Source: Candidatus Goldiibacteriota bacterium
GTDB lineage: Bacteria; Oederibacteriota; PGYV01; DYJU01
Assembly (NCBI GenBank): GCA_938034975.1
Contig: CALHNI010000010.1
Span: 1-61,915, forward strand
Reading direction: 5' to 3'
DNA: 61,915 bases
In this document: positions 14,623 through 24,017 of the stretch, in pieces
Position numbering within the stretch: position 1 is the first letter of the stretch
Layout of the letters: each line of letters begins with the position of its first letter
Notes under the pieces: generated by a model
Seen by the model: the letters and a program-made list of their open reading frames with translations, nothing else
Database searches by the model: none
What the model was told of the DNA's origin: nothing
Position numbers and translations under genes: made by a program

Positions 14623-15423
14623 TTATATAGTAATATTTCCAACATCATTAACTGCTCTGTTTAATGTCTGGTCTTGTGCCTGTATTGCTTTTTGTGATGC
14701 TTCATAAGCCCTGTAAGCAGTTATCATATCAACCATTTCTCTGACAACATTAACATTTGATGTTTCTAGATATCCCTGCCTTATCTGGATTTCGCTTCCT
14801 TCCTCGTTTTCAGGAAGTAAACCACCATCAAGCAAATAAAATAAATTTTCTCCTTGTTTTCTTAATTTGCTTTGTTCATCAAAAATAGCAATTCTAAAAT
14901 TATCTATTTCCTGGCCATCTAAAAAAATCGTTCCTGCTTCATCTACATGAATTTCAGTGCCGTCTAATGTTATTTCACCCCTTGTACCTAAAACAGCATA
15001 ACCATTCTTTGTGACTAACTTATTATCGTTATCTAAATTAAAACTTCCATCCCGAGTATATCTTATACCATAAGGAGTATTTATAACAAACATACCGTTT
15101 CCCTTTATTGCAAAATCAAGTTTATTCTGGGTTTCTATATAAGAACCTTCTTCTGTAATTGCCGGCTGTATCCCATCGTATCTTAACTGAACTCCCCTTC
15201 CCATTTCACCTATTGGACTTAAAACATCCGCTGATGCAAAACCCGGAATTTTTATTTTTTCATCATTAATTCTATAAAGAAACACTGTGGGGAATGTAAT
15301 ATAAAGCGCTCTGTCCTTTTTATAGCCGGTCGTATTTACATTTGCAAGATTATTTGCAATTACATCCTGCCTGTATGTTTCAGATATCAAACCTGATGCT
15401 GCTGTATAAAGACCACTTATCAT
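14623..15423 (-). CDS. flgF: Flagellar proximal rod protein FlgF
   Basis: The 266-residue protein is the FlgG paralogue FlgF of the proximal rod. The N-terminus (ISGLYTAASGLISETYRQDV, then IANNLANVNTTGYKKDRALY) and C-terminus (GYLETSNVNVVREMVDMITA and YRAYEASQKAIQAQDQTL) are rod/hook family helices; the body has KGNGMFVINTPYGIRYTRDG. Order flgF-flgG is standard. Sequence between residues 45 and 80 (FLYRINDEKIKIPGFASADV) diverges from FlgG, which supports FlgF. An alternative name as FlgG1 is possible because the two subfamilies intergrade. Confidence 0.9.
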   Translation of the reverse strand: MISGLYTAASGLISETYRQDVIANNLANVNTTGYKKDRALYITFPTVFLYRINDEKIKIPGFASADVLSPIGEMGRGVQLRYDGIQPAITEEGSYIETQNKLDFAIKGNGMFVINTPYGIRYTRDGSFNLDNDNKLVTKNGYAVLGTRGEITLDGTEIHVDEAGTIFLDGQEIDNFRIAIFDEQSKLRKQGENLFYLLDGGLLPENEEGSEIQIRQGYLETSNVNVVREMVDMITAYRAYEASQKAIQAQDQTLNRAVNDVGNITI

Positions 15424-15445
15424 ATTATCACCTGCCTTTTATAAA

Positions 15446-17083
15446 TTATTGTCCTGCTTCTACTGCGCTTTCTGGTTTTGCAATATCTGACCATTCCTGT
15501 GAAAATTTACTTTCAATCGGCGGAACATCATTTGTAACAGAAGTTAAAACAAAATAATATTTTTTTCCGACTTCTAATCCTCTTACCATATAATGAACAT
15601 CCTTTATAGGTGAAGGATTAACTTTTACATAACCTTTGCCTGATGTTTCACTTATATAAATATTATATCCTGCAATATTTGCAGGTGGCATTTTTCCCCA
15701 TTTTACATCAACTACACCATTTTTTTCAACCTTCTTTGGCTTTGTTATTGGAAAAACTTCAGGCGTTCCGGGCACAACAGGTGCTGGAACAGCAGATGCT
15801 TCATTTGAATAATTACTTTCAACCGGAGGATAAGTATTATTAATTGCAGTAACCACGAAATAATACCTTGTTCCATTTTGTAAACCATCAACAGTAACAT
15901 AATTTTCTTTTATCCTCTTTGCAATTGGAATATATCTTGAACCAGGTGATTTACTCATGTAAACCGCATAGCCAGTTACATTAGGGTCATCGTTAATTTC
16001 CCAAGTTAAATTTACAGCGTTATTTGCAGGATACGCCTTTAAATCTTTTGGAGGTCTTACAACACTAATTGCTCTTATTTTTTCTTTTTCTGGACCAAAT
16101 CTTAATGCAACATTAAATCTGTGAGAATCGCCTAAATGTTCAGCATGTCCAATATATGCATAATCTATCTGCCAGGTATCTTCTTTATATGTTACACCAC
16201 CGGTAAATCTTCCTGCCATTGTTGCAAAACCTGTATAACCACCACGAATTCCTAAATGTCTTTTAAAAAACCATCCTTCTACACCTACATGTAGCCTGTG
16301 CTCCTGTGGAACAAGAGCAGTTATTGTAATCCCTCTTGATGCATCATAAATTGGTGTTTCAAGTGGTTGACCACTTATATTCAAATCCTTAAAAAAATCA
16401 AAATCAACTGTTGCAAGCAAATTATCTTCTATATAATATGCACTACCAACTTTAAAAACTGTTGGTATTTTTTCTTCTGTTGTTCCACCCTGCCAATGTA
16501 TAGTTGTATCAATATCCTGTATAAAAAGTCCTAAATTTATTTTTTTACCCCACTGTGGCAAAGGTATCTGATATAGAACACCTAAATCAAGTCCAATTCC
16601 ATTTGCAATACCTTGTAAAGTAACACCTGATGATGTTGTATAAGATGCAGTTGAATTATAATTTAAATATTTAATATTAACTCCAACAGAAAAAGTTCTT
16701 TCAAGATTTAAAAAAGATGCAAAACTTCCAGCAACTGTAAATTCTTTTGTATTATTTTTATCATTGTGAATTAAAGAAATAACTGATAATTGCCAAACAG
16801 TATCCTGAAAAAAAGGCGCGCCAAAAGAAAGGAAGGTATAATATTCCTTACCATTAAGCAATGGCCCTAAAAATAAATTCAATTCAGCTCTTTCAATTTG
16901 CGCAAGTCCTGCTGAATTCCAGTAAACAGCACTACCATCATCTGCGACTGCACCAAATGCATGCCCCATACCTAATGCTCTTCCACCTATACCTAAAACT
17001 CCTCCTTTATCAAATGCTCCCCCAAAAACAATATTACCTATAAATAAAATTAAAACAAAAATCAGAAAAAAACACTTCTTCAT
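15446..17083 (-). CDS. PorV/UPF0164-like outer-membrane barrel with two fibronectin type III domains
   Basis: After a signal peptide (about residues 1-21) comes GGVLGIGGRALGMGHAFGAV followed by ADDGSAVYWNSAGLAQI, the hallmark of PorV/PorQ-type and UPF0164 outer-membrane barrels related to FadL. The barrel extends to about residue 340 (RFNVALRFG). Two fibronectin type III domains follow (PPKDLKAYPANNAVNLTWEI and VEKNGVVDVKWGKMPPANIA begin them), each ending in a typical TRYYFVVTAI or KKYYFVLTSV strand. It lies 22 bp before flgF in the flagellar operon. The fibronectin part could face the periplasm or the surface. Substrate or partner is unknown; in Bacteroidetes PorV is a secretion shuttle, but that role cannot be assumed. 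Confidence 0.8.
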   Translation of the reverse strand: MKKCFFLIFVLILFIGNIVFGGAFDKGGVLGIGGRALGMGHAFGAVADDGSAVYWNSAGLAQIERAELNLFLGPLLNGKEYYTFLSFGAPFFQDTVWQLSVISLIHNDKNNTKEFTVAGSFASFLNLERTFSVGVNIKYLNYNSTASYTTSSGVTLQGIANGIGLDLGVLYQIPLPQWGKKINLGLFIQDIDTTIHWQGGTTEEKIPTVFKVGSAYYIEDNLLATVDFDFFKDLNISGQPLETPIYDASRGITITALVPQEHRLHVGVEGWFFKRHLGIRGGYTGFATMAGRFTGGVTYKEDTWQIDYAYIGHAEHLGDSHRFNVALRFGPEKEKIRAISVVRPPKDLKAYPANNAVNLTWEINDDPNVTGYAVYMSKSPGSRYIPIAKRIKENYVTVDGLQNGTRYYFVVTAINNTYPPVESNYSNEASAVPAPVVPGTPEVFPITKPKKVEKNGVVDVKWGKMPPANIAGYNIYISETSGKGYVKVNPSPIKDVHYMVRGLEVGKKYYFVLTSVTNDVPPIESKFSQEWSDIAKPESAVEAGQ

Positions 17084-17099
17084 AATTTATCACCAACCT

Positions 17100-19193
17100 T
17101 TAAAAATTTGGATATATTAATTCTCCGTTTAATGTAACAGATGCACCTCTTAGCATCTGTTCCAAGGAGATTAATCCCTTTGCAAAATTCTGCGCCTGTG
17201 CAACCGGAACACTTAAAGACAAATTATTACTACCACCATATATTGAATTTATACCTATTTGATTTATAGAATATCCCAAATTTTCCGCAACACTTTTTAC
17301 CATAAGTGCCATTTCCTGCAACACATATTTAGGCATTGTGTTTTCTGTCATATATTCCATATTAAATGTCCTTAAACCATCTGATGTTGTTGTGATATAT
17401 GCTGATTTTATCAATCCTGATTCAATATTAGGAAAACCAATTATATTTATAGGTCCTGTGCTTTGAGCAGCAGGGCTTATCTGCTGTGGTAAATTTCCAC
17501 TTATCGGAACTGGAAGTGTTGTATATGCCGGTGCTTCAGCAGGACCAGGTGGCGGAACAGGCGTTGGTTTTTCTTTTGCTTTTTTAAGTGCGGCTATATT
17601 CTTTTCAGCAAGTGCTTTTGCTGCATTATCTTCTGCCAAGTCCCTTTCCTTTATTTGATTCAAAAGACGTTTTAATTGGTCTAATGCTGTTTTATCTTTT
17701 GCTTCTAAAACAGGTGTATAAATTTTTATGACCTGAACAGGAGTGGAAGATGAACTACCAAGTTTGTCTGTTGCTTCAAAAATAAATGTATATTCTCCAT
17801 CAGGTAATAACTGGTATTTATTATCTGTCCCATTCCAAACAATCTGGGAAGGCGGGATACCAATATCAACATATGTCTTTACCAAATTATTATTTTTATC
17901 TAGAATATTTAATGCCCACCTGTCTATTCCTGCTTTTGAATATGCATTTAATTTAAAAATAACAGTTTCGCCATTTTTAGGTGCAAAAGAAATCGGCTCA
18001 ACTGCGGCAAATACATCAGGAGTTGGTAATTTTTTCTTTTGAATACCCCATATCCAATAAACAGAAAACCAATGGCTTTCATCTTCGTTTTCTGCTTTTT
18101 GATCAAATGGAATAGCACGCACATAAGCATAATCAAGTCCTAAGAAATACCTTGCTGATACACCGAAAGAAAATCTCCATGGTCCTGGATACATAAAATT
18201 TATAAGACCACTACGAATTGCAAAATGACTATCTAAAAACCATTGTTCAAAACCAAACTTTAATCTGTTTTTTTCATTTTGTAAAACTGCCGGATCATTT
18301 ACAGAATCCCAGTCAAATGAAAAACTTGTTATTTCTTTTTCAATAAGTTCTGTTGTTCTTATTGATATTCCGAGGGATGAAGTAAAAAATAATGGTTTTT
18401 CAACACCTGTTTTATATCTCTTCATACTTCCTGAAACATCCCTTAACATAATGCCAATATTAAAATCTTTTAAGTGTTCTATTATTCTTAATTTATATAA
18501 AAACCCTAGGTCAAGTCCCCATGCCCATGCATCATAATTATCACCAAGAACCTTTTTCGCATCTGCATCAGTAAATAAATATTTTACATTTAAACCAAAC
18601 ATAAAACTCTTATCTCCTGTAAGTGGGGTTGCATAAGTTAATAAAATCTGATTTTCCTGAAATGGCAGATTTATATATTTCCTGTATTTATCTGATAAAA
18701 ACTCCTGCCATGATGGTTCTAAATCACCATACCAGTTCTCATATGTTCCTTCAGGTATTATTAAATCCTGGTAAGGACCTATAACTTTTGGAATTTTTAT
18801 TTTATCCGGCCATCTACCGCGTGGATGATAAGGTTTAAAATAAGAAATTCCAAAATATTGACCGCCCAAAGATAAAACCAATGTTGCAAAATTTGTATAA
18901 GGTGAATTTCTATGAAAACTACTGCCTGTCCAGTATAATTCATTATGGTCAAATTGTGGAATGCCTGCTGGATTATAATAAACAGCAGAAGCATCATCAG
19001 CAATTGCAGTAAATGCTTCTCCCATTCCTAATGCTCTTGCGCCAGCGCCAAATGGATTGTATTTATTAAAAAATGGTTCTTTTGTTTTTTCCCATGTTAT
19101 TGATAATGTATCTGAAAATTCATCAGAAAATAAAGGAGAGATTAATAATAAACCTACTATAAAAACAAAGAAAAATTGTTTTAATCTTTGCAC
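17100..19193 (-). CDS. PorV/UPF0164-like outer-membrane barrel with FlgD-like Ig domain
   Basis: This is the first gene of the flagellar ring operon. I start it at the GTG at 19193 because GGAGG lies 5 bp before it; an ATG at 19253 would lie upstream of the promoter -10. A signal peptide is followed by NPFGAGARALGMGEAFTAIA and DDASAVYYNPAGIPQFD, the PorV/FadL-like N-terminal signature. The barrel runs to about residue 390, followed by a FlgD-type Ig domain (WALNILDKNNNLVKTYVDIG, with WNGTDNKYQLLPDGEYTFI), a charged coiled coil (RLLNQIKERDLAEDNAAKAL), a proline-rich linker and an unrecognised 110-residue C-terminal domain. Function is unknown; position suggests linkage to flagellar or envelope assembly. 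Confidence 0.75.
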   Translation of the reverse strand: MQRLKQFFFVFIVGLLLISPLFSDEFSDTLSITWEKTKEPFFNKYNPFGAGARALGMGEAFTAIADDASAVYYNPAGIPQFDHNELYWTGSSFHRNSPYTNFATLVLSLGGQYFGISYFKPYHPRGRWPDKIKIPKVIGPYQDLIIPEGTYENWYGDLEPSWQEFLSDKYRKYINLPFQENQILLTYATPLTGDKSFMFGLNVKYLFTDADAKKVLGDNYDAWAWGLDLGFLYKLRIIEHLKDFNIGIMLRDVSGSMKRYKTGVEKPLFFTSSLGISIRTTELIEKEITSFSFDWDSVNDPAVLQNEKNRLKFGFEQWFLDSHFAIRSGLINFMYPGPWRFSFGVSARYFLGLDYAYVRAIPFDQKAENEDESHWFSVYWIWGIQKKKLPTPDVFAAVEPISFAPKNGETVIFKLNAYSKAGIDRWALNILDKNNNLVKTYVDIGIPPSQIVWNGTDNKYQLLPDGEYTFIFEATDKLGSSSSTPVQVIKIYTPVLEAKDKTALDQLKRLLNQIKERDLAEDNAAKALAEKNIAALKKAKEKPTPVPPPGPAEAPAYTTLPVPISGNLPQQISPAAQSTGPINIIGFPNIESGLIKSAYITTTSDGLRTFNMEYMTENTMPKYVLQEMALMVKSVAENLGYSINQIGINSIYGGSNNLSLSVPVAQAQNFAKGLISLEQMLRGASVTLNGELIYPNF

Positions 19194-19243
19194 AATTGCC
19201 TCCAATTTCAATATATAAAAAAATGTTGCAATTTTATTATTTA

Positions 19244-19272
19244 AGTTTATCACAAATGATTTTTTCTGTCAA
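19244..19272 (-). promoter_or_regulatory. Sigma-70 type promoter of the PorV-flagellar ring operon
   Basis: On the minus strand TTGACA (19267-19272), 17 bp and TAAACT (19244-19249) with an extended TG-A before the -10. The expected start lies about 45 nt before the GTG at 19193. A hairpin of the repeat family lies 13 bp upstream. Confidence 0.7.
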
Positions 19273-19284
19273 ATGTTTTTTAAA

Positions 19285-19319
19285 CTCGTAAAAGCGCATT
19301 AAAAATTGTGTTTTTACAG
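19285..19319. repeat. Solo hairpin 1 of the dispersed repeat, copy 6
   Basis: CTCGTAAAAGCGCATT then AAAAATTGTGTTTTTACAG is a version of hairpin 1. The 200 bp after it contain only weak echoes of the core (GATGCTTTTGTTTCATTCG near 19358-19376), so this is either a relic or a solo hairpin. The rest of 19320-19526 shows no gene. Confidence 0.55.
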
Positions 19320-19526
19320 TTATATATTTTTTATTATTGTAGAAACAAGTTTTTTCATTGATGCTTTTGTTTCATTCGTATCTACAACCTTTATGGTTAG
19401 GTCTGTTTTTTAAAAACCCGCAGGCATAAAACCCGCGCCTACATTTTTTTATTTTTTCTCCAAATTTAATAAAGTAGGACTAATAGAATTCACTGCACTA
19501 TCGCCTGGCAATTTTTTTATTTAAAT

Positions 19527-19747
19527 CTGAAAATCGTATTAAAAGATTGCTATTTTTCAGGAGATAAAAACAAAAATGATATATTATTTAAAAAAATAAA
19601 ATATTCAAAATAACACTTGTTTTTTATTTAAAATAAAAAAACAGGTGAATAAAAGTAATGCATTATAAAAATAAAAATTTATTAAATAAAAATAATAAAA
19701 ATATTTTGTTTTTCCGTAAAAACGCGATTTCTAATGCGTTTTTACAG
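19527..19747 (-). repeat. Dispersed hairpin repeat, copy 7 (reverse, both hairpins intact)
   Basis: It has hairpin 2 at 19527-19561 (CTGAAAATCG ... TTTTTCAGG), the core reading ATGCATTACTTTTATTCACC on the minus strand near 19635-19655, and hairpin 1 at 19714-19747 (CCGTAAAAACGCG ... GCGTTTTTACAG). At 221 bp it is the best complete reverse copy. It lies right after the stop of the GHKL ATPase gene. Confidence 0.85.
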
Positions 19748-19772
19748 ATGCAATTTTCTATTGTAATTTTAT

Positions 19773-21185
19773 TTATTTAATAAATGCATCTTTTAATAGT
19801 TTTGATTGCCTTTCATATGCATGTCTTGGATTTTTCGGGTTGCTCATTAGTGAAATTTCCTGGCATATTAAACGTGCAATATTCATTATATGTCTTTCTC
19901 TATTTACAGATTCGCGTATATAAAGTGGATGATCTCTGTTAATATAAATAATATCACTTTCTATAAACGATTCAGGGCCATCTTCACCAAAATGGTCAAT
20001 TATGAGAGCCAAATGCATTCTGCCTATTTTCATCTTTTTAATAAATGCATTTGGGCCTAATTGTTTTAGATGTGGCCTTTTTTGTCTTTTTTTCTTTTCA
20101 TCTAATTTCTTTTTATTTTCTGTTTCAGACAATTCACTGTTTCTTTCTTTATTTTCAACAACAGGTAACAATCCTAGTGGTGCCCATTCTTTGTTTTTCA
20201 ATAATGCTTCTTCAATTTTTTTTGTAACTTCTTTAAGTGCTCTTTTTACCCTGTTATTTTCCTTTTCATCTTTTTGTAGTCTAATCTCATTTTTAACCTG
20301 TAAAATAATTTTCTCCATTACTTTTATAAATTCATTAAATTCAGGTGTATCTCTTAAAAAATCATTTCTATCTGTTGTAAGTTTTAAAAAATCACAATTA
20401 ACTTCTCCACTTACCCTTATAAGTAAATCAGGAGATAATCCAAATCCCATTCTTTTTACAGCAACCTGTTTTACCCGCACTAAAATTCCAGAATCTTCAA
20501 TTTGTGCATGAGAAACAGGCACAATTAAAATTTCACCATGAACAATCCCAAAATCAGTACCTTCTAAAAATGGTATTTTTCTTCCAGTTAAAATACGGGG
20601 GGTGAGTTTTTTACCATTTATATACACAGAAAAATCAGGCATTTTCAGGGGTAACGTTTCTATTAAACGTTTTTCAACTGCTTCAATGTTAAATTTATTT
20701 TTTATTCCTTTCAAAATTATTTTGGTCCCATCCGGTTTATCATCTGGGACTTCTTTAAAAAATGGTAAATGCCATTGTTCCTTTTCTTTTTCCCATTCAT
20801 TTTTATTAAATATAACTTTGCCTGCAAAATCTCCTTTTTTTGTAAATACTTCAAAATGGTCACAATTTGATAAAACTGAAAATTTCCCTATTCCAAATTC
20901 TCCTATTCTAAATCTTCCAAATTTTGGGCTTTTTGGATTTTCCTTTTTATAAGGTGAGCCAATATTAAAATATTGTTTTAAACCATCCATATCCATCCCA
21001 ACTCCATTATCTTCTATGATAACCTCATTATCGTTAATTGAAATTTTAACTTCGGTTGCATCTGCATCATAACTGTTATTTACAAGTTCTCTTAATAATT
21101 CAATATTTTCTGTATAAAGTCGTTCACCAATAGTAATTAAGTGTGATTTATCAACTGTTACAGGAATTTTATTCAAATCTCCCAT
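19773..21185 (-). CDS. GHKL-family ATPase (Hsp90/MORC/MutL-like), stand-alone
   Basis: The N-terminal 200 residues are a GHKL ATP-binding domain: N-box LLRELVNNSYDADAT (about 34-48), G1 box EDNGVGMD, and G2-like FRIGEFGIGKFSVLSN. A transducer-like domain follows, with a basic, charged linker (ENNRVKRALKEVTKKIEEAL to EKKKRQKRPH) and a C-terminal globular domain (MHLALIIDHFGEDGPES, then YINRDHPLYIRESVNRERHI). It is not classical HtpG, MutL, gyrase B or a histidine kinase (no DHp domain or phospho-acceptor histidine motif). It stands alone between repeats with its own promoter. The role is unknown; related bacterial proteins are scattered and sometimes near defence genes, which is only a hint. 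Confidence 0.75.
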   Translation of the reverse strand: MGDLNKIPVTVDKSHLITIGERLYTENIELLRELVNNSYDADATEVKISINDNEVIIEDNGVGMDMDGLKQYFNIGSPYKKENPKSPKFGRFRIGEFGIGKFSVLSNCDHFEVFTKKGDFAGKVIFNKNEWEKEKEQWHLPFFKEVPDDKPDGTKIILKGIKNKFNIEAVEKRLIETLPLKMPDFSVYINGKKLTPRILTGRKIPFLEGTDFGIVHGEILIVPVSHAQIEDSGILVRVKQVAVKRMGFGLSPDLLIRVSGEVNCDFLKLTTDRNDFLRDTPEFNEFIKVMEKIILQVKNEIRLQKDEKENNRVKRALKEVTKKIEEALLKNKEWAPLGLLPVVENKERNSELSETENKKKLDEKKKRQKRPHLKQLGPNAFIKKMKIGRMHLALIIDHFGEDGPESFIESDIIYINRDHPLYIRESVNRERHIMNIARLICQEISLMSNPKNPRHAYERQSKLLKDAFIK

Positions 21186-21283
21186 TTTCTAACTCCTCTT
21201 TTTCCCATGGTATTTTTGAATTTTAAATATGGTAAAAAATAAATTAAAATTAAACATTTTTTAATATTTTAAAGTTTAATATT

Positions 21284-21312
21284 AATATACATAAAAAATA
21301 ATTTACTTTCAA
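21284..21312 (-). promoter_or_regulatory. Candidate promoter of the GHKL ATPase gene
   Basis: On the minus strand TTGAAA (21307-21312), 17 bp and TATATT (21284-21289). It would leave a leader of about 90 nt before the ATG at 21185. In such AT-rich sequence chance matches are likely, so confidence is moderate. Confidence 0.4.
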
Positions 21313-21404
21313 TTTAAAATTTCTTCTTAAAAGTTTAGAAATTAAACTATAAAAACATTTTAATATGCCGGGTTATCCTTACACAATTATCAGTATACAT
21401 ATAA

Positions 21405-21535
21405 AGACGTATTTGAAAACGTGTTTTTACGGCAAAAAAATTTTTTGTTTTTTTATTTTTTATCGTATCCCTTTTATTTTATTTGTCCGATTTTTAATTT
21501 AAAAGAAATCCCAATTTTATTTAGCGATTTTCAGT
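21405..21535 (+). repeat. Dispersed hairpin repeat, copy 8 (degenerate)
   Basis: A partial hairpin 1 (GACGTATTTGAAAACGTG, then TTTTTACGG) at 21406-21432 is followed by a decayed core (CTTTTATTTTATTTGTCCGA, then TTTTTAATTTAAAA) and a hairpin 2 remnant ending GCGATTTTCAG near 21534. Confidence 0.5.
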
Positions 21536-21595
21536 ATATATTTTAAAATAAAAAAAGTAAAGCAATTCAGTGATTATTATTTAAAATATAAAATC

Positions 21596-21624
21596 AAACC
21601 CGCAGATTTTTAGCCTGCGGGTTT
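21596..21624 (-). terminator. Rho-independent terminator of the glycoside hydrolase gene
   Basis: A 10 bp perfect stem (AAACCCGCAG, 21596-21605; CTGCGGGTTT, 21615-21624) with a 9 nt loop lies 28 bp after the stop codon. On the minus strand it is followed by a T-rich tract (GATTTTATATTTTAA). It is the only clear classical terminator in the window. Confidence 0.8.
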
Positions 21625-21651
21625 ATGAAAATATTAAAAAATATTTTTATT

Positions 21652-23952
21652 TTATCTTGATAATTGTATTACAGTTATAGAATATGGTGGAAAATCATAA
21701 TTAAAACTTTTCCCTGTATTATTTACGTTTAACTCAGATGGACCCGTATTTACTATGGGTCTGTATAATGCTTTACTCCACACATATTCTTTTTCAGATA
21801 ATTGCCATGCTTTTCCAGAGCCGCCAATGTTTGAACCTGAAATATTTATATTTGCACTGGCAATTCTTAAATTTGTTTTATTAATTGCCATTATGGCTAT
21901 TTTATTATCATCTGTTAAAGATGCATAAACAGATAAATCAGGATTATCAGATGTTGCCTCTATTAATTTTGTCCCAAATCTATTTGCGTATAAATCAAAA
22001 ACCCAGTAATGAGATCTCTCAGAAAATTTATTGGTCGGATCATTTTCCTGGTCCATAATACCGTGTCCACCACCCTGACCAACTTTTTGAGTGTAAAGAT
22101 CCCATAAAAACGCCATATCACCGCCTGATTTAATAAATGAACCAAGATAATCAGCACAAAAGAGTGCATTTACAAGTTCGGCTGTCATCACGTTTTCTTC
22201 TCCAGAATTCCATTCAGTTAAGGCAATTTCTATGTATTTATTTTCATATCCTTTTATACTATTTACATATTGTTTTATCCATTTTTTAAACTTTGGCATA
22301 TAATTAGGCCAGGTTTCCTGTGGTTTTTTAAGAAGTGCCCTTGCATCATTGTTAGCCCACAAAGGATATTCATGAACTGCTATAACATCAACATATTGCC
22401 CTGAATTTTTTAAAAATCTTTCAACCCAGTAAGGTGCTGTTTTTTCTGCTTTCCACGGCTCACCTTCTAATCTTTGCTGATTCATAGGTTGCATAGGACA
22501 AGGTCCCATTACTTTAATGTCAGGAAATGCTTTTTTAATTTTATAAGATGCAAGATTGAATACTTTAGAATAATTGTCTATATTGGTCCACCAGTGTATT
22601 ACTTTTTTAGAATTTGGCATCTGATACCATTTTTTACCTTCTTTTGCAGGCATGGGTCCTGGGAATAAAGGCTTGTTATCAGGTTCATTTCCTATTTCAA
22701 CATAATTAACTTTCAAACCTTTATTTCTCATGTCCTGTATCCACTCTATTGCATAATCAATTCTTTGTTCTATTGTCTTTTCAAATGGCGTCATTACATT
22801 AATTATAGGTAAAACTTCTGTATTACCACCCATTAAATTATCCAGTCGTTTCATAAATGGAACAAAACCACCTAAATAATTAAATTCAGGTGTCCAGTTT
22901 TTACCACCATCTGGATTATAAACATCACCTGTGCGCCAGTCATAAAGATTTCCATAATCTCCGCCAGGGCATCTTATAAATGTTGCTTTAATTCTTTTTA
23001 GTTTTTCTAGTGCAATATTATCCCTATAACCTTCTGGTTTATGCCAGGCAGCTGCATTATGCCCCAATAACCTGTGCTTATTTATTTCTCTTATCACTTT
23101 ATCTACATCAACTGTCACATTGCATTCTACTTTTTCAGGAGTTTTTTCTTTAATAAGTTCTATGATTCCTAAATCATTTGTTTTATTTTCAATGACAATA
23201 AATTCAGGTATTGTTTTTTTTCTGTAACCGAATGCTACAATTTCAACTTTATAAACATCTTCTCCTATTTCTGTTTCAAATCTTCCATCTCCGCTACTTT
23301 TTATTAATTTATCTCCTATTACAACATTGGCGTTTGCTATTCCTGCTCCTGTCTCTTTTTCTTTTAACTGCCCTATAACTTTTCCCGGATTACCTATTAA
23401 TCTGCCTTTTATATTATCAACATATATTGGACCTTTAAATGGCTGGCTTGAATTTACTACAAGATACACATGCCACATATCTTCTTTTATTTTGGAATTA
23501 TCTATTTTTAAACCAACTTTATTTTTACCAACTAATAACTGCTGTTTTAAAGAATACCAGTTGTTTGATTTACTTGAAAATACAACATAAAGTTCCTGAT
23601 ACTCCATTCCTTTAACTGATTCTGCTGGAACATAAACATCAAGCATAATTTCTACCAACTGATTGATTTGCGGTGGAAAAGGTCCATGATTCACTGCAAC
23701 ATCCTGGTTCCACGCAGTTGAGCCTGTTATATCTATTTTTAATGAATATTTACCTTCGCTTATAAACTCAGGATTGGTATTTACTGAACATGCTTTTGCA
23801 TATTTTCCAGCTCCAGCCCATCCTTCTGTTGTTCCTGATTCAAAATTCCATAATGTGGTAATATGCTTTTCAATTATTTCTTTGGCTGTCTGAGCTGATA
23901 AAAAAGAAAACACAATTAACCAAAGCATTAAAACAATTAATAATTTTTTCAT
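21652..23952 (-). CDS. Secreted glycoside hydrolase, clan GH-A type (arabinofuranosidase/xylosidase-like), multidomain
   Basis: The 766 residues start with a signal peptide (LLIVLMLWLIVFSFLSAQ). Next comes a carbohydrate-binding-like beta domain (LWNFESGTTEGWAGAGKYA ... PIYVDNIKG, about 30-190), then a carboxypeptidase-regulatory-like fold (GQLKEKETGAGIANANVVIG), then a TIM-barrel hydrolase from about residue 285. Candidate catalytic residues are the glutamates in VEIGNEPD (acid/base) and ALTEWNSG (nucleophile), as in GH51/GH39/GH44-type enzymes, and a C-terminal beta-sandwich closes the protein. It is a single-gene unit with its own promoter and terminator. Likely substrate is a plant or algal polysaccharide; exact GH family needs a profile search. 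Confidence 0.82.
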   Translation of the reverse strand: MKKLLIVLMLWLIVFSFLSAQTAKEIIEKHITTLWNFESGTTEGWAGAGKYAKACSVNTNPEFISEGKYSLKIDITGSTAWNQDVAVNHGPFPPQINQLVEIMLDVYVPAESVKGMEYQELYVVFSSKSNNWYSLKQQLLVGKNKVGLKIDNSKIKEDMWHVYLVVNSSQPFKGPIYVDNIKGRLIGNPGKVIGQLKEKETGAGIANANVVIGDKLIKSSGDGRFETEIGEDVYKVEIVAFGYRKKTIPEFIVIENKTNDLGIIELIKEKTPEKVECNVTVDVDKVIREINKHRLLGHNAAAWHKPEGYRDNIALEKLKRIKATFIRCPGGDYGNLYDWRTGDVYNPDGGKNWTPEFNYLGGFVPFMKRLDNLMGGNTEVLPIINVMTPFEKTIEQRIDYAIEWIQDMRNKGLKVNYVEIGNEPDNKPLFPGPMPAKEGKKWYQMPNSKKVIHWWTNIDNYSKVFNLASYKIKKAFPDIKVMGPCPMQPMNQQRLEGEPWKAEKTAPYWVERFLKNSGQYVDVIAVHEYPLWANNDARALLKKPQETWPNYMPKFKKWIKQYVNSIKGYENKYIEIALTEWNSGEENVMTAELVNALFCADYLGSFIKSGGDMAFLWDLYTQKVGQGGGHGIMDQENDPTNKFSERSHYWVFDLYANRFGTKLIEATSDNPDLSVYASLTDDNKIAIMAINKTNLRIASANINISGSNIGGSGKAWQLSEKEYVWSKALYRPIVNTGPSELNVNNTGKSFNYDFPPYSITVIQLSR

Positions 23953-23987
23953 CTTCTTCCTCCTTTTAAAAGTTTAAACGTAAAAAC

Positions 23988-24016
23988 ATTATAAATTAAA
24001 AATAAATTTATGTCTA
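23988..24016 (-). promoter_or_regulatory. Sigma-70 type promoter of the glycoside hydrolase gene
   Basis: On the minus strand TAGACA (24011-24016), 17 bp and a perfect TATAAT (23988-23993). The ATG at 23952 follows AAGGAGGAAG. Repeat copy 9 begins only a few bases upstream of the -35. Confidence 0.7.
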
Positions 24017-24017
24017 T

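Noticed and set aside
19253-19254. ATG at 19253 as the start of the PorV-like gene
   Set aside because: It lies upstream of the -10 box of the promoter at 19244-19272 and has no ribosome-binding site; the GTG at 19193 has GGAGG.
20002-20511. A 169-residue plus-strand ORF
   Set aside because: It is antisense to the GHKL ATPase gene, whose frame has clear ATP-binding motifs; phenylalanine and serine runs are typical of the reverse complement of lysine/glutamate-rich coding DNA.
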